Source of the DNA: Schinkia azotoformans LMG 9581
GTDB lineage: Bacteria; Bacillota; Bacilli; Bacillales; Bacillaceae_J
Assembly (NCBI RefSeq): GCF_000307855.1
Contig: NZ_AJLR01000041.1
Span: 1 to 64,000 of the forward strand
Length of the DNA: 64,000 nt
Direction of reading: 5' to 3'
In this document: positions 30,713-40,597 of the stretch, piece after piece
Position numbering within the stretch: position 1 is the stretch's first letter
Layout of the letters: the number at the start of each line of letters is the position of its first letter
Program-made: the position numbers and the translations under genes
Notes under the pieces: generated by a model
Databases searched by the model: none
What the model saw: only the letters and a program-made list of their open reading frames with translations
Told to the model about the DNA's origin: nothing

Positions 30713-31717
30713 TTATTTTTCTATAAGTTGGTCGCGATCATTAGCTTGTGGAGGCTCTTCCATCCAGCCGTGCTTTATCATTAAGCTTGCGCCTTCCTCT
30801 AAATATAATGAAATCTCAGGAATTAACGTTGCGTATTTTAACCCCAAATCCCTTCTTGGACTTGCTGCCATGGCTGCCCCATAAAATCCAACACCCGAAG
30901 CAATCATTGCCATAATGTGGAACATTAATAACTTATCCGAAAAAATTTTCTCTGTTGAATCAGAAATTGTAGCATCCCAAGACATTGGTACAGGTAAATC
31001 TTCATCGTGTAAAAAAGTACCGAAGATATCAATGTGTTTTTGAGCAATTTCTTTTCCTCTTTTGAAAAAGTCCTTTATTTCTTTACTTTCAGCTGTTTGA
31101 GCGAACCCGGTAATTAGTGCTTTTCCGATTGCATTCGTTTGAACATTATAAAACAAATGAGTAACCTCAACCGATGTCAGAGATCTCTTTTTACCGAAAA
31201 ATCCTGCAAGATATTGTTTTGTTTCTACAAATTCCACTTTATCCGGAAGTGATAGGACGGGGGGCTTTACGTATGTACCTTGCTTTAACATTAAATTCCG
31301 TGTTAAATCCTGCAAGTGGACAGCCTTTTCCAATACCCTTTTAAAAAATGAGACAGTATCCTCACGTGTTGCAAGCCCTAAGGCAGAACCACCCGCACCC
31401 AATGCAATAATCGACAGATGCCGTAAATACATTAACTTATATGTATCTGAAAAAAGATTTTGGGCTGTTATATTAACATCCTGGTCCGAAAATCCTATAG
31501 GTATAGGGAAGTTTTCCTTTCTGAAAATATCAAGCAATAAAGAAACATTTTCTTTAGCAGTATCTATTGTCCACTCAATGATAGGCCGAACTTCCTCATC
31601 TTCAACATTTTCTAAAAAATAACGATTAACACATGTAGCCAATGTATCATTCATATATTGTGTCCATAGAGCGGATAGTTCTGCTGCTGTTAAAGGGATA
31701 TTCATTTTATCTTCCAC
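30713..31717 (-). CDS. DUF3231-family protein
   Basis: A 334-residue all-helical protein made of two tandem halves of about 165 residues. GTG 31717 (VEDKMNIPLTAAEL) follows GGAGGT at good spacing. Each half repeats the same pattern: ELSALWTQYMNDTLATCVNR with LLLDIFRKENFPIP in the first, and SVEVTHLFYNVQTNAIGKAL with IFGTFLHDEDLPVPMSWD in the second, ending ASGVGFYGAAMAASPRRDLG. This is the DUF3231 architecture, a ferritin-like four-helix fold found only in spore-formers. Its function is not known. It is monocistronic. Confidence 0.88.
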   Translation of the reverse strand: MEDKMNIPLTAAELSALWTQYMNDTLATCVNRYFLENVEDEEVRPIIEWTIDTAKENVSLLLDIFRKENFPIPIGFSDQDVNITAQNLFSDTYKLMYLRHLSIIALGAGGSALGLATREDTVSFFKRVLEKAVHLQDLTRNLMLKQGTYVKPPVLSLPDKVEFVETKQYLAGFFGKKRSLTSVEVTHLFYNVQTNAIGKALITGFAQTAESKEIKDFFKRGKEIAQKHIDIFGTFLHDEDLPVPMSWDATISDSTEKIFSDKLLMFHIMAMIASGVGFYGAAMAASPRRDLGLKYATLIPEISLYLEEGASLMIKHGWMEEPPQANDRDQLIEK

Positions 31718-31912
31718 GAGTGCTACCTCCAATACCAAGTCGACTTTGTTATACTTAAAATCCCCCTATTTTTGGTAAATATGCACTCATAAAGGAAGGG
31801 CTCTATTGAGTTGCATGATTTAATCAAATATTTAATTAAAAATGGAATAGCAGGTATAATAAGGTTGGCTAAGGTATTGAATGAATGAAATTTTAATAAG
31901 TGGGTGGAAAAA

Positions 31913-32590
31913 GTGAGTGAAAAAGAGTCATTGAAAGAACAAATTATAAAAGCTTATAACTTTAGACATGCAACTAAACAATTTGATCCAAACAAAATAA
32001 TTCCGGAAGATGATTTTAGATTTATTTTAGAAACAGGTCGTTTATCCCCAAGCTCCTTCGGAACAGAACCTTGGCGCTTTGTTGTCGTACAAAACCCAGA
32101 ACTTCGGGAAAAAATTAAAAATGTATCATGGGGTGCGTTTGGAAAACTTCCTGAAGCCAGCCATTTTGTATTATTTTTAGCCAGAACAAGAGTGGATCTT
32201 ACATATGATTCAGACTACTTGAGAAATCATTTTATTAATGTAAAACAAATGCCGGAAGAACATATGAGCAGATACCTCGGAAGAATCGAAGAATTCCAAA
32301 AATCAGACTTTAAGTTGCTTGATGGAGACCGCCCCTTATTCGATTGGGCTTGTAAGCAAACATACATCGCCCTTGGGAATATGATGACAGCCGCAGCACA
32401 AATTGGAATCGATTCATGCCCAATTGAAGGTTTCGATATCGAGAAGATGAATCAATTATTGAATGAGGCGGGTTTGACTGAAAATGGCCACTTTGGTTTA
32501 TCAGTAATGGCAGCTTTCGGATATCGCATTAATGAACCAAGCCTGAAAACGCGCCGACCGTTTGACGATGTAGTAAAGTGGATTGAGTAG
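31913..32590 (+). CDS. NAD(P)H-dependent nitroreductase (NfsB-like)
   Basis: A 225-residue flavoenzyme of the nitroreductase family. GTG 31913 has GGGTGG upstream; GTG 31904 is an alternative. The FMN-binding region reads AYNFRHATKQFDPNKIIPED near the start and LSPSSFGTEPWRFVVVQNP near residue 45. The C-terminal part has FDWACKQTYIALGNMMTAAA, then IGIDSCPIEGFD and the ending FGYRINEPSLKTRRPFDDVV, typical of NfsB/YdgI/DrgA-type enzymes. It reduces nitroaromatics or quinones with NAD(P)H. A REP-like palindrome follows 16 bases after the stop. Confidence 0.88.
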   Translation: MSEKESLKEQIIKAYNFRHATKQFDPNKIIPEDDFRFILETGRLSPSSFGTEPWRFVVVQNPELREKIKNVSWGAFGKLPEASHFVLFLARTRVDLTYDSDYLRNHFINVKQMPEEHMSRYLGRIEEFQKSDFKLLDGDRPLFDWACKQTYIALGNMMTAAAQIGIDSCPIEGFDIEKMNQLLNEAGLTENGHFGLSVMAAFGYRINEPSLKTRRPFDDVVKWIE

Positions 32591-32605
32591 TGGTTGGGAG
32601 CGGGT

Positions 32606-32636
32606 GGGTGTCCGGATAACGACGTGTTGGACACCC
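32606..32636. repeat. REP-like palindrome, GGGTGTCC family
   Basis: GGGTGTCC (32606-32613) and GGACACCC (32629-32636) form a perfect 8-bp stem around GGATAACGACGTGTT, continued by GTGCC. It is the only copy of this type here. Confidence 0.6.
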
Positions 32637-33168
32637 GTGCCAAAACATTTGCCTTAAGTAGAGAACCGTTTGCAAAAAAGAGTCTATGGAGCCCTTACCT
32701 CAGTCTAGAAGCTGTCCTCGGTTACTTAAAGAATATATAGAGCCCGAACATCGGTCTGAAATCGTCTCCCGGTCACTAAAGGTGTCATAAACCTAAATAC
32801 TAACCAAAAAGCCATTCCAGACCAAGTTCAGATACGCGCTGCTATTATCCGCTTTATGTAAGCAGCCCTTTATTAAATATAAAAGGTTGATCGACCAATC
32901 CCTTATGCCCTAAAGTTTGTAGTAAGAATCCTGCGAATTACCGGTTATTTTTGAATACCATTTATTATTTTCGATATAATAGTCACCATCGAGATTCTTA
33001 ATCTCAAAAAGGTAGATGGTTATATTGCATAAAAATACAATTCCCCAAAATTTGATTTGTGTCAAAGATGTCTTCTTTGGTGTTTATTATACTTTAGATA
33101 AAGAAAACTTTAATAAACTAAACCAAATCCAAAAGCAACAAAAATTGCTTACTTAGGAGATGTCAGTC
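32637..33168. other. Long intergenic region before odhA, no gene seen
   Basis: About 530 bases without a supported ORF. It contains the two imperfect 51-bp units at 32685-32786, further GC-richer non-coding sequence to about 32990, and then an AT-rich stretch before odhA with TTTAATAAACTAAACC. I could not identify a convincing -35/-10 pair, riboswitch or terminator. The SD TAGGAG of odhA ends the region. Confidence 0.5.
32685..32786. repeat. Two degenerate tandem 51-bp units
   Basis: Unit 1 (32685-32735) begins TATGGAGCCC and unit 2 (32736-32786) begins TATAGAGCCC. Both continue with ...TC-x-GTCT...GTC...CGGT-x-ACT-x-AAAG. My base-by-base comparison gives about 32 of 51 identical without gaps. 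There is no open frame through them. Confidence 0.45.
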
Positions 33169-36057
33169 ATGAAAAATACTAGTCAAAAGCTTGTATGGGA
33201 ACAGTTTTATGGTCCGAATCTTGGCTATGTTTATGACCAGTATGAAAAGTATATAGAGAATCCGGACGGGGTTGACCCAACAATTAAAGCTTTGTTTGAC
33301 GAATTAGGGGCACCACCGAATGACACACCAAAACCAAACCCAGCCACAAAAACAAAAGCAGAATCCAGCCCTTCGGCGCAAACCACAAACCAACCTAGTA
33401 TTAGCAAAGTTGTCGCAGGTTGGAAGCTGTTAAAAGATATCCGCACTTTTGGACATGTAGCGGCAGAAATTAAACCGATAAAACTGAAACAACAGGCTAA
33501 TCCTGGATCCCCAGAGGATTTAAGCTTCTTAAATATAGAAACATATAATCTAACAAAAGAAAAATTAATGGAAATGCCGGTTACATGGCTTTGGGAGGAT
33601 GCACCGTCCCATATACAAAACGGCTGGGAAGCATACCAATATTTAAAGGGTGTTTATACTCAAACAATTGCCTATGAATTTGAACATATTCATGATCGAG
33701 AAGAGCGAAAATGGCTCGAACAGTATATAGAACATAAGCAAATCGATTCTAAGCAAACAACGAATCAACGAATTAAATTGTTGGAACGATTAATTCAAGT
33801 CGATAGCTTTGAGAAATTTTTGCATAAAACGTTTGTCGGTCAAAAAAGATTCTCCATCGAAGGATTGGATGTATTGGTACCAATGCTTGATAAATTAATC
33901 GAGGAAAGCGGTAAGGCTCAAACAGACAATATAATGATTGGAATGGCCCATCGCGGTCGATTAAATGTGTTGGCCCATGTCCTTGGCAAGCCTTATGAAC
34001 TAATTTTTTCTGAATTTCATCATTCACCAAATAAAGACCTTATACCATCAGAAGGATCGCGGGGAATTAATTACGGCTGGACAGGTGATGTAAAATATCA
34101 TCTTGGTGCAGACCGGGATGTCAAGGATGCGCCTAACCATACCATTCATATTAATCTGGCTAACAATCCAAGTCATTTAGAGTTTGTGAACCCGGTTGTG
34201 CAGGGAAAAACCCGAGCATCACAGGAGAATAGAGAGCTAAATGGATTCCCTAAGCAAAATAAACAAGCATCACTTAGTGTTTTAATTCATGGGGATGCCG
34301 CTTTTCCAGGCGAGGGTGTCGTAGCTGAATCATTAAATCTTAGTAAATTAAAGGGATACGATACGGGAGGCACTATTCACATTATTGCCAACAACATGAT
34401 CGGTTTCACAACGAATTTTGAAGATTCACGTTCCACAAAGTATTCAAGCGATCTTGCTAAAGGGTATGAGATCCCAATTATACATGTAAATGCCGATGAC
34501 CCGGAACGTTGCCTTGACGTCATTATTTTTGCATATGAATATCGTAAAAAGTTTAATAAGGATATCCTAATCGACCTAATGGGCTATCGACGATATGGTC
34601 ACAATGAAATGGATGATCCAGCAGCAACACAACCACAGCTATACGAAATGATTAACAAGCACGAAAGGGTTTTTGAAAAATACGGGCATGAGCTGATTGC
34701 GAAAAAAGTACTATCTGAAGAAGAAGCTAAACAGAAACAAGATAACGCAGAAAAAAACCTAAAAACTATCTATGAAAAATATATGGAAGAGGAAAACAGC
34801 AAAAGTCAAACACCATTGGTATCCAAAATTATTATTGAAGGAATTCCAAATATTAATACGTCTGTTCCAAACAACTTTTTAAAAACAATAAATAAAAGTC
34901 TATCAAAGTGGCCGGAAAAATTTTCAGTCTATCCAAAGTTGGAGCGGATATTAAAAAGGCGAGAAACTGTATTTGCTGAAGGTAATAAAATTGATTGGGC
35001 TTTGGCCGAAACATTGGCGTTTGCAACTATTTTAGCTGATGGTATCCCGATTCGATTAACAGGTCAGGACAGCGAGCGTGGTACCTTTGCTCATCGTCAC
35101 CTTGTCCTTCATGATTATAAAACAAATGAAGCCTTTGTTCCATTGCACCACATTCCCGAAGCGAAATCGTCCTTTTCTATATATAATAGCCCGCTGTCTG
35201 AAGCTGCGGTACTTGGATATGAATATGGTTATAGTGTTAAAGCAAAGGAAGCCCTAGTATTATGGGAAGCTCAATTTGGTGATTTTGCTAATGCTGCCCA
35301 GGTTATTGTTGATCAATTTATTTCATCAGGGCCTGCTAAATGGGGACAAAAATCAAGTCTTGTAATGCTCTTGCCACACGGGTTCGAAGGCCAGGGTCCG
35401 GAGCATTCAAGTGCACGGCTGGAGCGTTTCCTGCAAATGTCAGCGGAGAACAACTGGATTGTTGCTAATGTAACAAGTGCTGCTCAATATTTTCATATTT
35501 TAAGAAGGCAGGCATTACTGACAGGTACAGAGGGTGCTAGACCGCTAGTTTTAATGACACCAAAAAGCTTACTTCGTCATCCGCTTACAGGTTCACCAAG
35601 CTCTGAATTGAGTAATGGTCATTTTCAACCAATCCTTGAACAGGAGGGAACAGGAACTAAGCCAGAAAAAGTGAAAAGACTCATTCTTTGCAGTGGCAAA
35701 GTGGCCGTCGATCTTGCGGTAGAATTAGAGCAATTACCGAGCGAGGAGAAAGAATTATTGCATATTGCACGAATCGAACAGCTTTATCCGTTCCCGAAAA
35801 AAGAAATGAATGAGTTGATTGGGCGTTTTTCGTATCTTGAAGAAGTTATTTGGGTCCAAGAGGAGCCGCGAAATATGGGGCCATGGACTTTTATTCAATC
35901 TAATTTCTCTGAAGTTGTTCAGAAGGATTTAAAAATCGGCTATATAGGTCGTCCAAAACGTTCAAGTCCGGCAACAGGTGATCCTGTAATTCATAAACAG
36001 GAGCAATCAATGATTATTCATGATGCGTTACAGTTTGAGAAAGGTGGGGAAAGATAA
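33169..36057 (+). CDS. odhA: 2-oxoglutarate dehydrogenase E1 component
   Basis: A 962-residue thiamine-diphosphate enzyme that decarboxylates 2-oxoglutarate in the TCA cycle. ATG 33169 has TAGGAG at proper spacing; ATG 33160 is too close. The N-terminal segment has [19 protein letters not shown], and a Pro/Lys/Ala-rich linker follows near residues 45-70. The ThDP domain has [20 protein letters not shown] near residue 255, [19 protein letters not shown] near 375, and the GDA/GEG motif with [17 protein letters not shown] near 475. The second half carries [16 protein letters not shown] and [18 protein letters not shown]. Length fits Bacillus OdhA. Its stop overlaps odhB. Confidence 0.97.
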   Translation: MKNTSQKLVWEQFYGPNLGYVYDQYEKYIENPDGVDPTIKALFDELGAPPNDTPKPNPATKTKAESSPSAQTTNQPSISKVVAGWKLLKDIRTFGHVAAEIKPIKLKQQANPGSPEDLSFLNIETYNLTKEKLMEMPVTWLWEDAPSHIQNGWEAYQYLKGVYTQTIAYEFEHIHDREERKWLEQYIEHKQIDSKQTTNQRIKLLERLIQVDSFEKFLHKTFVGQKRFSIEGLDVLVPMLDKLIEESGKAQTDNIMIGMAHRGRLNVLAHVLGKPYELIFSEFHHSPNKDLIPSEGSRGINYGWTGDVKYHLGADRDVKDAPNHTIHINLANNPSHLEFVNPVVQGKTRASQENRELNGFPKQNKQASLSVLIHGDAAFPGEGVVAESLNLSKLKGYDTGGTIHIIANNMIGFTTNFEDSRSTKYSSDLAKGYEIPIIHVNADDPERCLDVIIFAYEYRKKFNKDILIDLMGYRRYGHNEMDDPAATQPQLYEMINKHERVFEKYGHELIAKKVLSEEEAKQKQDNAEKNLKTIYEKYMEEENSKSQTPLVSKIIIEGIPNINTSVPNNFLKTINKSLSKWPEKFSVYPKLERILKRRETVFAEGNKIDWALAETLAFATILADGIPIRLTGQDSERGTFAHRHLVLHDYKTNEAFVPLHHIPEAKSSFSIYNSPLSEAAVLGYEYGYSVKAKEALVLWEAQFGDFANAAQVIVDQFISSGPAKWGQKSSLVMLLPHGFEGQGPEHSSARLERFLQMSAENNWIVANVTSAAQYFHILRRQALLTGTEGARPLVLMTPKSLLRHPLTGSPSSELSNGHFQPILEQEGTGTKPEKVKRLILCSGKVAVDLAVELEQLPSEEKELLHIARIEQLYPFPKKEMNELIGRFSYLEEVIWVQEEPRNMGPWTFIQSNFSEVVQKDLKIGYIGRPKRSSPATGDPVIHKQEQSMIIHDALQFEKGGER

Positions 36058-37292
36058 TGATGGAAATTAAAGTACCAGAACTTGCTGAGTCCATTAATGA
36101 AGGAACGATTGTTGAATGGTTAAAACAAGAAGGCGACTACGTTCAAAATGGGGAACCAATTGCTGAACTTGAAACAGATAAAATTAACGTGGAGATCAAT
36201 AGTGATTTTAGCGGAATTATAAAGCAATTTTTATTTATGCCGGGGGACACTGTGCAAGTTGGTCAAGTTATTGCGATTTTAGATGAGAATGAAAATCATT
36301 TTGGCAACGTACCTGAACCCGAGCTTAAACCTGAATCCCTCATCCTAGAAAAAGAAAAGCCAAATAATAACTTAGTTGCATCACCTGCAGCTAGAAAAAG
36401 GGCAAGAGAGTTGGGTGTTTCATTAGATGAAATTCCATACAAGGATCCGTTGGGCAGAATAAGAGTTGAGGATGTTGAGGATTATAAGAAATCGCATCGA
36501 GACCTTACAAATAATGAGCCAAATCATCAACCAGCCAATACTGTAACTAAAAATCAATCTAATCAGTTAAAAGTGGATGAAAAAGATCAACAAATTGAAA
36601 GAGTGAAAATGTCAAGACGGCGCCAAACTATTGCTAATAGACTGCTGGAAGCGCAACACAATGCAGCGATGCTAACAACATTCAATGAGGTCGATATGAC
36701 GGCCATTATGGATGTTAGAAACCGTCGTAAAGAATCCTTTAACAAAAAACATGGTGTTAAGCTAGGGTTTATGTCCTTTTTTACAAAAGCCGTTATAGGT
36801 GCTTTAAAAGAATTTCCGTTTTTAAATGCGGAAATACAAGGTGATGAAATCCTAATCAAGAAATTTTACGATATTGGAGTTGCCGTTTCTACTGATGACG
36901 GACTAGTTGTTCCGGTAGTCCGTGATGCAGACCGATTGAGTTTTGCTGGCATTGAAAAGGAAATTGGAGTTTTATCTGAAAAGGCTAGAAATAAATCACT
37001 TGGATTAAAAGATTTGCAAGGAGGAACTTTTACCATTACAAATGGCGGAATATTTGGTTCGCTTTATTCAACTCCAATTCTAAATGCGCCTCAAGTAGGC
37101 ATACTTGGGATGCATAAAATTCAAAGGCGACCAGTTGTCATAGATGATGAAGATACAATTGAAGTAAGGCCGATGATGTATATTGCGTTATCCTATGACC
37201 ATCGAATCATTGATGGCAAGGATGCCGTCCAATTCCTAGTCAAGATAAAAGAACTATTGGAAAGCCCAGAAGATTTATTGTTAGAGGGCTAA
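36057..37292 (+). CDS. odhB: 2-oxoglutarate dehydrogenase E2 (dihydrolipoyl succinyltransferase)
   Basis: A 411-residue core subunit (410 if ATG 36060 is used). The lipoyl domain (1-80) carries the lipoylated lysine in [11 protein letters not shown] flexible linker leads to the E3-binding domain with [20 protein letters not shown] near residue 105, then a second linker rich in Asn/Gln. The catalytic domain (about 180-411) ends with the active-site motif [16 protein letters not shown]. It transfers succinyl groups to CoA. The start overlaps the odhA stop by one base, so translation is coupled. No E3 gene is present here; in bacilli E3 is supplied from the pdh locus. Confidence 0.96.
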   Translation: MMEIKVPELAESINEGTIVEWLKQEGDYVQNGEPIAELETDKINVEINSDFSGIIKQFLFMPGDTVQVGQVIAILDENENHFGNVPEPELKPESLILEKEKPNNNLVASPAARKRARELGVSLDEIPYKDPLGRIRVEDVEDYKKSHRDLTNNEPNHQPANTVTKNQSNQLKVDEKDQQIERVKMSRRRQTIANRLLEAQHNAAMLTTFNEVDMTAIMDVRNRRKESFNKKHGVKLGFMSFFTKAVIGALKEFPFLNAEIQGDEILIKKFYDIGVAVSTDDGLVVPVVRDADRLSFAGIEKEIGVLSEKARNKSLGLKDLQGGTFTITNGGIFGSLYSTPILNAPQVGILGMHKIQRRPVVIDDEDTIEVRPMMYIALSYDHRIIDGKDAVQFLVKIKELLESPEDLLLEG

Positions 37293-37366
37293 TGGACCGC
37301 AATGGGGCAGAGTTCCCGGCCCTGTGGCCCAAAGGGCAACAGAACCCGACCCCCTGGTCAGTCCAG
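37293..37366. repeat. REP-like doublet after odhB
   Basis: Outer arms TGGAC and GTCCA enclose two copies of the core in the GTTCCC/GAACCC orientation: GAGTTCCCGGCCCTG and AGAACCCGACCCCCTGG. GGGCC/GGCCC arms near the centre (37336 region) allow internal folding. It lies between odhB and the MBL gene and lacks a T-run, so it is not an obvious terminator. Confidence 0.65.
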
Positions 37367-37440
37367 ACTTAGTACAAATAGTAAACCCGATTAGTGGGAT
37401 AATAATTTTGAACAGAAATTTATGGACACAGGGGGTTAAT

Positions 37441-38286
37441 ATGGACAAACAAATGCATTATGGCAGTGATTATAAGTTTATACCGACTACCTCGATAGGG
37501 AGCGGCATTGGAATACAGGTTTTGCCGGATATATATTGCTATACTGTCCAGATTGTTAATATCGTGTTTGTTGGTAATCCTGGTACAGATGATTTTGTGT
37601 TAGTTGATGCCGGGATGCCAGAATCGGCAAGTGAGATTATTTCTGTAATGGAAGAAAAATTCGGGGGAAATAAGCGCCCAAGGGCTATTATTTTAACGCA
37701 TGGACATTTTGATCATGTTGGAGCAATTATCGAGTTGGTCGAGCAGTGGCAGGTGCCTGTTTATGCACATGAATTAGAAATACCATATTTGACAGGGCAA
37801 ATGAGTTATCCGGATCCTGACCCAACGGTTGAGGGGGGGATGGTGGCCAAAATATCACCTCTCTTCCCAAATGAGCCAATCCATTTAGGGAACCATGTTA
37901 AACCTCTCCCAGCGGATGGTAGTGTCCCTTATATGAAGGGGTTTCGCTGGATTCATACACCGGGGCATACACAAGGGCACGTCTCTTTTTTCAGGGAGGC
38001 AGATAAGGCGTTAATTGCCGGGGATGCCTTTGTTACTGTAAAACAGGATTCTCTTTATAAGGTACTAACACAGGAATTTGAAATAAATGGTCCACCAAGG
38101 TACTTAACTCCTGATTGGAAGTCAGCCAAAGAATCTGTTATTAAACTTGAAGCATTAATACCGACAGTGGCTGTAACCGGGCATGGCATGCCGATATCAG
38201 GAGACTTACTCACAACAAGTTTAGAAAAGTTAGCAAGGGAATTTGACAGCCTTGCTGTACCAGACTACGGAAAATATATTAATTAA
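37441..38286 (+). CDS. Metallo-beta-lactamase-fold hydrolase
   Basis: A 281-residue MBL-fold enzyme. ATG 37441 follows GGGGGTTAAT; an upstream continuation to 37324 reads through the palindrome and is rejected. The metal-binding motif is ILTHGHFDHVGAI near residue 78, with further ligands in RWIHTPGHTQGHVSFF near 175 and LIAGDAFVTV near 193, and a last His in VTGHGMP near 250. Its zinc pair would hydrolyse thioesters, phosphodiesters or lactones; the family members in bacilli (YflN/YqgX group) are mostly uncharacterised. It is monocistronic with a terminator at 38307. Confidence 0.85.
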   Translation: MDKQMHYGSDYKFIPTTSIGSGIGIQVLPDIYCYTVQIVNIVFVGNPGTDDFVLVDAGMPESASEIISVMEEKFGGNKRPRAIILTHGHFDHVGAIIELVEQWQVPVYAHELEIPYLTGQMSYPDPDPTVEGGMVAKISPLFPNEPIHLGNHVKPLPADGSVPYMKGFRWIHTPGHTQGHVSFFREADKALIAGDAFVTVKQDSLYKVLTQEFEINGPPRYLTPDWKSAKESVIKLEALIPTVAVTGHGMPISGDLLTTSLEKLAREFDSLAVPDYGKYIN

Positions 38287-38306
38287 ACATTTATTTGAAA
38301 TTTAGG

Positions 38307-38339
38307 AGTCCGCTCCATTCATGATGAGCGGGCTTTTTT
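38307..38339 (+). terminator. Intrinsic terminator
   Basis: AGTCCGCTC and GAGCGGGCT form a 9-bp stem with one G-U pair around CATTCATGAT and are followed by TTTTTT. It ends the MBL gene. Confidence 0.85.
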
Positions 38340-38457
38340 AGTTGCAAAAAACTAAAGGTATGTCGCCAAATTGTGACAGCTTCATTATGAAAAGTCTAGT
38401 AAAATAGAAGTATAGTTTACTATTTTGCAAAAGATTTCCGATGAAAGTAGGGTGCTT

Positions 38458-39642
38458 ATGTTTAGTTTTTCCAACTCAGCAAGAAATATCATAATTATGG
38501 TCTTACTCCTTTTGTCTTTTCTTCTAGTAAGCACTAATACTAAGGCGGCAACAACTGAATCGCTAATTTTCGTTGCCGTAAATGATGAATTAGTTGAGTT
38601 TTCAGATGCTAAGCCTTTTAACTTTGAGGGCGTTACCTATGTGCCTTTAAGGTCGCTGGCAACTACAGTTAAAGCCGTGGTTTTGTATGATCCAATTGAA
38701 AACTCAGTTACTGTAACTAAAGACAGCCAATCTATGAAAATTTTAATAAAAGAAAATATGTATGTAACAGAATCACTTGAAAAGCTGCCTATTTCAATTA
38801 AAACGGTGAATGACCGGACGTTATTACCGTTAAGGTTTATCGCTGAATATTTGCAATTGGAGGTTACTTTTTATGCGGAGGGGCCAATAGCAAGATTACT
38901 AGATCATAATGAGATTTTTCAATTAACAAATGAACAGCTGTATCTAAATAATAAAGAAACCATTGAAGCTGAAAAAGAAAAGTGGAAAGCGGCAATCGAA
39001 GCGCAGAAATTGAAAGAGGTCAACAGCGCTAAAATTGCTTATCTTACCTTCGATGATGGCCCTAATTCAAACACAGCTCAAATTCTTGATATTTTACAAA
39101 AATACGAAGCGAAAGCAACGTTTTTTATGGTCGAGCCAAAGATTTGGAAGTTTGAAGAAGAGGTCCAGCGTATGGTAACGGAGAACCATACAATTGCTTC
39201 TCATAGTGTGACACATGATAAAAACAAAGTCTATCATAGTCCAGAATCGCTTTTAAATGAAATGAATGTAACGCGTGCTACATTATTTTCAGTCACAGGG
39301 ATTGATAGCCGTTTAATTCGTGTTCCATATGGAAGCAAGCCTTATTTAACGAAAGATTACCGAGATTTATTAGCAAGCAATAATTTCCAAGTATGGGATT
39401 GGAACGTTGATAGCAACGATTGGAAATATTCAACTGAGAAGATCATTTCAACAGTAAAGTACCAAGTGGCAAATCAGAAACAAAAAAATAGGGCACCTGT
39501 TATTCTTTTTCATAATTCGTCGAGTACGGTAGAAGCACTACCAGAAATCATTGAATTTTTGAAAGCAGAAGGGTATGTATTAGAAGCTTACGATCAAGAC
39601 CATCATTTTATGGTGAATTTTTGGAACGATGAACGGATTTAA
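38458..39642 (+). CDS. Polysaccharide deacetylase with stalk domain (NodB type)
   Basis: A 394-residue exported protein. ATG 38458 follows GTAGGGTG; the longer frame to 38425 lacks an SD. A signal peptide (IIIMVLLLLSFLLVSTNTKA) leads to a copper-amine-oxidase N-terminal-like stalk domain (about 30-145, with PFNFEGVTYVPLRSLA and VNDRTLLPLRFIAEYL). The NodB domain (about 195-390) has the catalytic motif AYLTFDDGPNSNTAQ, the metal-binding SHSVTHDKN, RVPYGSKPY and VILFHNSS. Such enzymes remove acetyl groups from peptidoglycan or surface polysaccharide. It is monocistronic and terminated at 39662. Confidence 0.9.
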   Translation: MFSFSNSARNIIIMVLLLLSFLLVSTNTKAATTESLIFVAVNDELVEFSDAKPFNFEGVTYVPLRSLATTVKAVVLYDPIENSVTVTKDSQSMKILIKENMYVTESLEKLPISIKTVNDRTLLPLRFIAEYLQLEVTFYAEGPIARLLDHNEIFQLTNEQLYLNNKETIEAEKEKWKAAIEAQKLKEVNSAKIAYLTFDDGPNSNTAQILDILQKYEAKATFFMVEPKIWKFEEEVQRMVTENHTIASHSVTHDKNKVYHSPESLLNEMNVTRATLFSVTGIDSRLIRVPYGSKPYLTKDYRDLLASNNFQVWDWNVDSNDWKYSTEKIISTVKYQVANQKQKNRAPVILFHNSSSTVEALPEIIEFLKAEGYVLEAYDQDHHFMVNFWNDERI

Positions 39643-39661
39643 GTAATTTTGCCCAAAAAAG

Positions 39662-39702
39662 AGAGGTTTTATCCATTCCTATTGATTGGATAAACCTCTT
39701 TT
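39662..39702. terminator. Bidirectional terminator
   Basis: AGAGGTTTTATCCA and TGGATAAACCTCT pair with one bulge around TTCCTATTGAT and are followed by TTTTATTT; an A-run precedes it. It separates the deacetylase gene from the convergent DUF421 gene. Confidence 0.85.
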
Positions 39703-39710
39703 ATTTAGTA

Positions 39711-40421
39711 TTAACGTTTTTCATACCAAAGGATTTTCATTTTATCGGTATTATCTAGTGTCGCAAGCAAAATCTCTTTGATGTTAGTATTGTACGTTGT
39801 TTTGAGCTTGTTTACTATCCAAGATTCATCCTTACCGGATTGAGTTAGCTCTTCGTAATCTATTTTACCTTCCTTAATTATCGTTCTAGGAAATGTAAAG
39901 GGCTTTGTCGTTATGTTCATGTCTAAAGGAGTTAGCATTCGATGCTCTGTGTTTAATACAAATGAAAATGTACCATCTGCTTCCCATAATGCCAACTCTA
40001 CCACTTGAATATCCTCTATTTTTTCTTTTCTCAATTCGGCCAAAAGATAATCTACAGATATTCTTGCTTTAGTTAAATTTTCATATATGATTTGGCCATT
40101 TTCAATAACCGGAAATGGAGAAGGGTCAATCCAATATCTGAACCTATGCCATTTTAGTGCCAAAAATATACAAAAGCAATATAAAAATACTAAGACACTC
40201 ATTGTAATCATCGAGCCCTTCAACCCTAATCCCTCATCAGACAAGGGGTGGGCAATGATGTTTCCAATTAATATAGCCATAATATAATCAAGCAATCTTA
40301 ATTGCGATATAGACCGTTGCCCCATTATTTTACCGACAAGGAGTAAAAAGAAAAAACCAACCAATGCCCTTAACACCCATTGAATGGCAGTAAGCGATTC
40401 CTGACCTTGAAAAAAATCCAT
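39711..40421 (-). CDS. DUF421/YetF-family membrane protein
   Basis: A 236-residue protein with three N-terminal helices (VLRALVGFFFLLLVGKIMG, YIMAILIGNIIAHPLSDEG, and MSVLVFLYCFCIFLALKW) and a soluble C-terminal half made of two small alpha/beta DUF421 lobes. Typical signatures are GKIMGQRSISQLRLLDYIM, PSPFPVIENGQIIYENL, ARISVDYLLAELRKEKI and LWEADGTFSFVL. Relatives such as YetF, YkjA and YrbG occur in multiple copies in bacilli and some have roles in spores. The start at 40421 has GGAGATGTGATTAT upstream. It is monocistronic. Confidence 0.88.
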   Translation of the reverse strand: MDFFQGQESLTAIQWVLRALVGFFFLLLVGKIMGQRSISQLRLLDYIMAILIGNIIAHPLSDEGLGLKGSMITMSVLVFLYCFCIFLALKWHRFRYWIDPSPFPVIENGQIIYENLTKARISVDYLLAELRKEKIEDIQVVELALWEADGTFSFVLNTEHRMLTPLDMNITTKPFTFPRTIIKEGKIDYEELTQSGKDESWIVNKLKTTYNTNIKEILLATLDNTDKMKILWYEKR

Positions 40422-40597
40422 ATAATCACATCTCCAACTGAACTAGTGAGGTTTCGAATAATATTATCTCCTTAAGAGATTGGAATAGAAGAGGAATTTT
40501 TTGTCTGAATAAAAACGAAATAAAAAATAATTGCTATTTCTAACTGGAAATATATACTACTAAATGATAGCGTGCTTTATATGGAGGTTTTTTAAAA

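Noticed and set aside
37324-37440. An in-frame N-terminal extension of the MBL hydrolase.
   Set aside because: It reads through the REP-like doublet, lacks an SD, and the ATG at 37441 has a good SD and matches the family's N-terminus.
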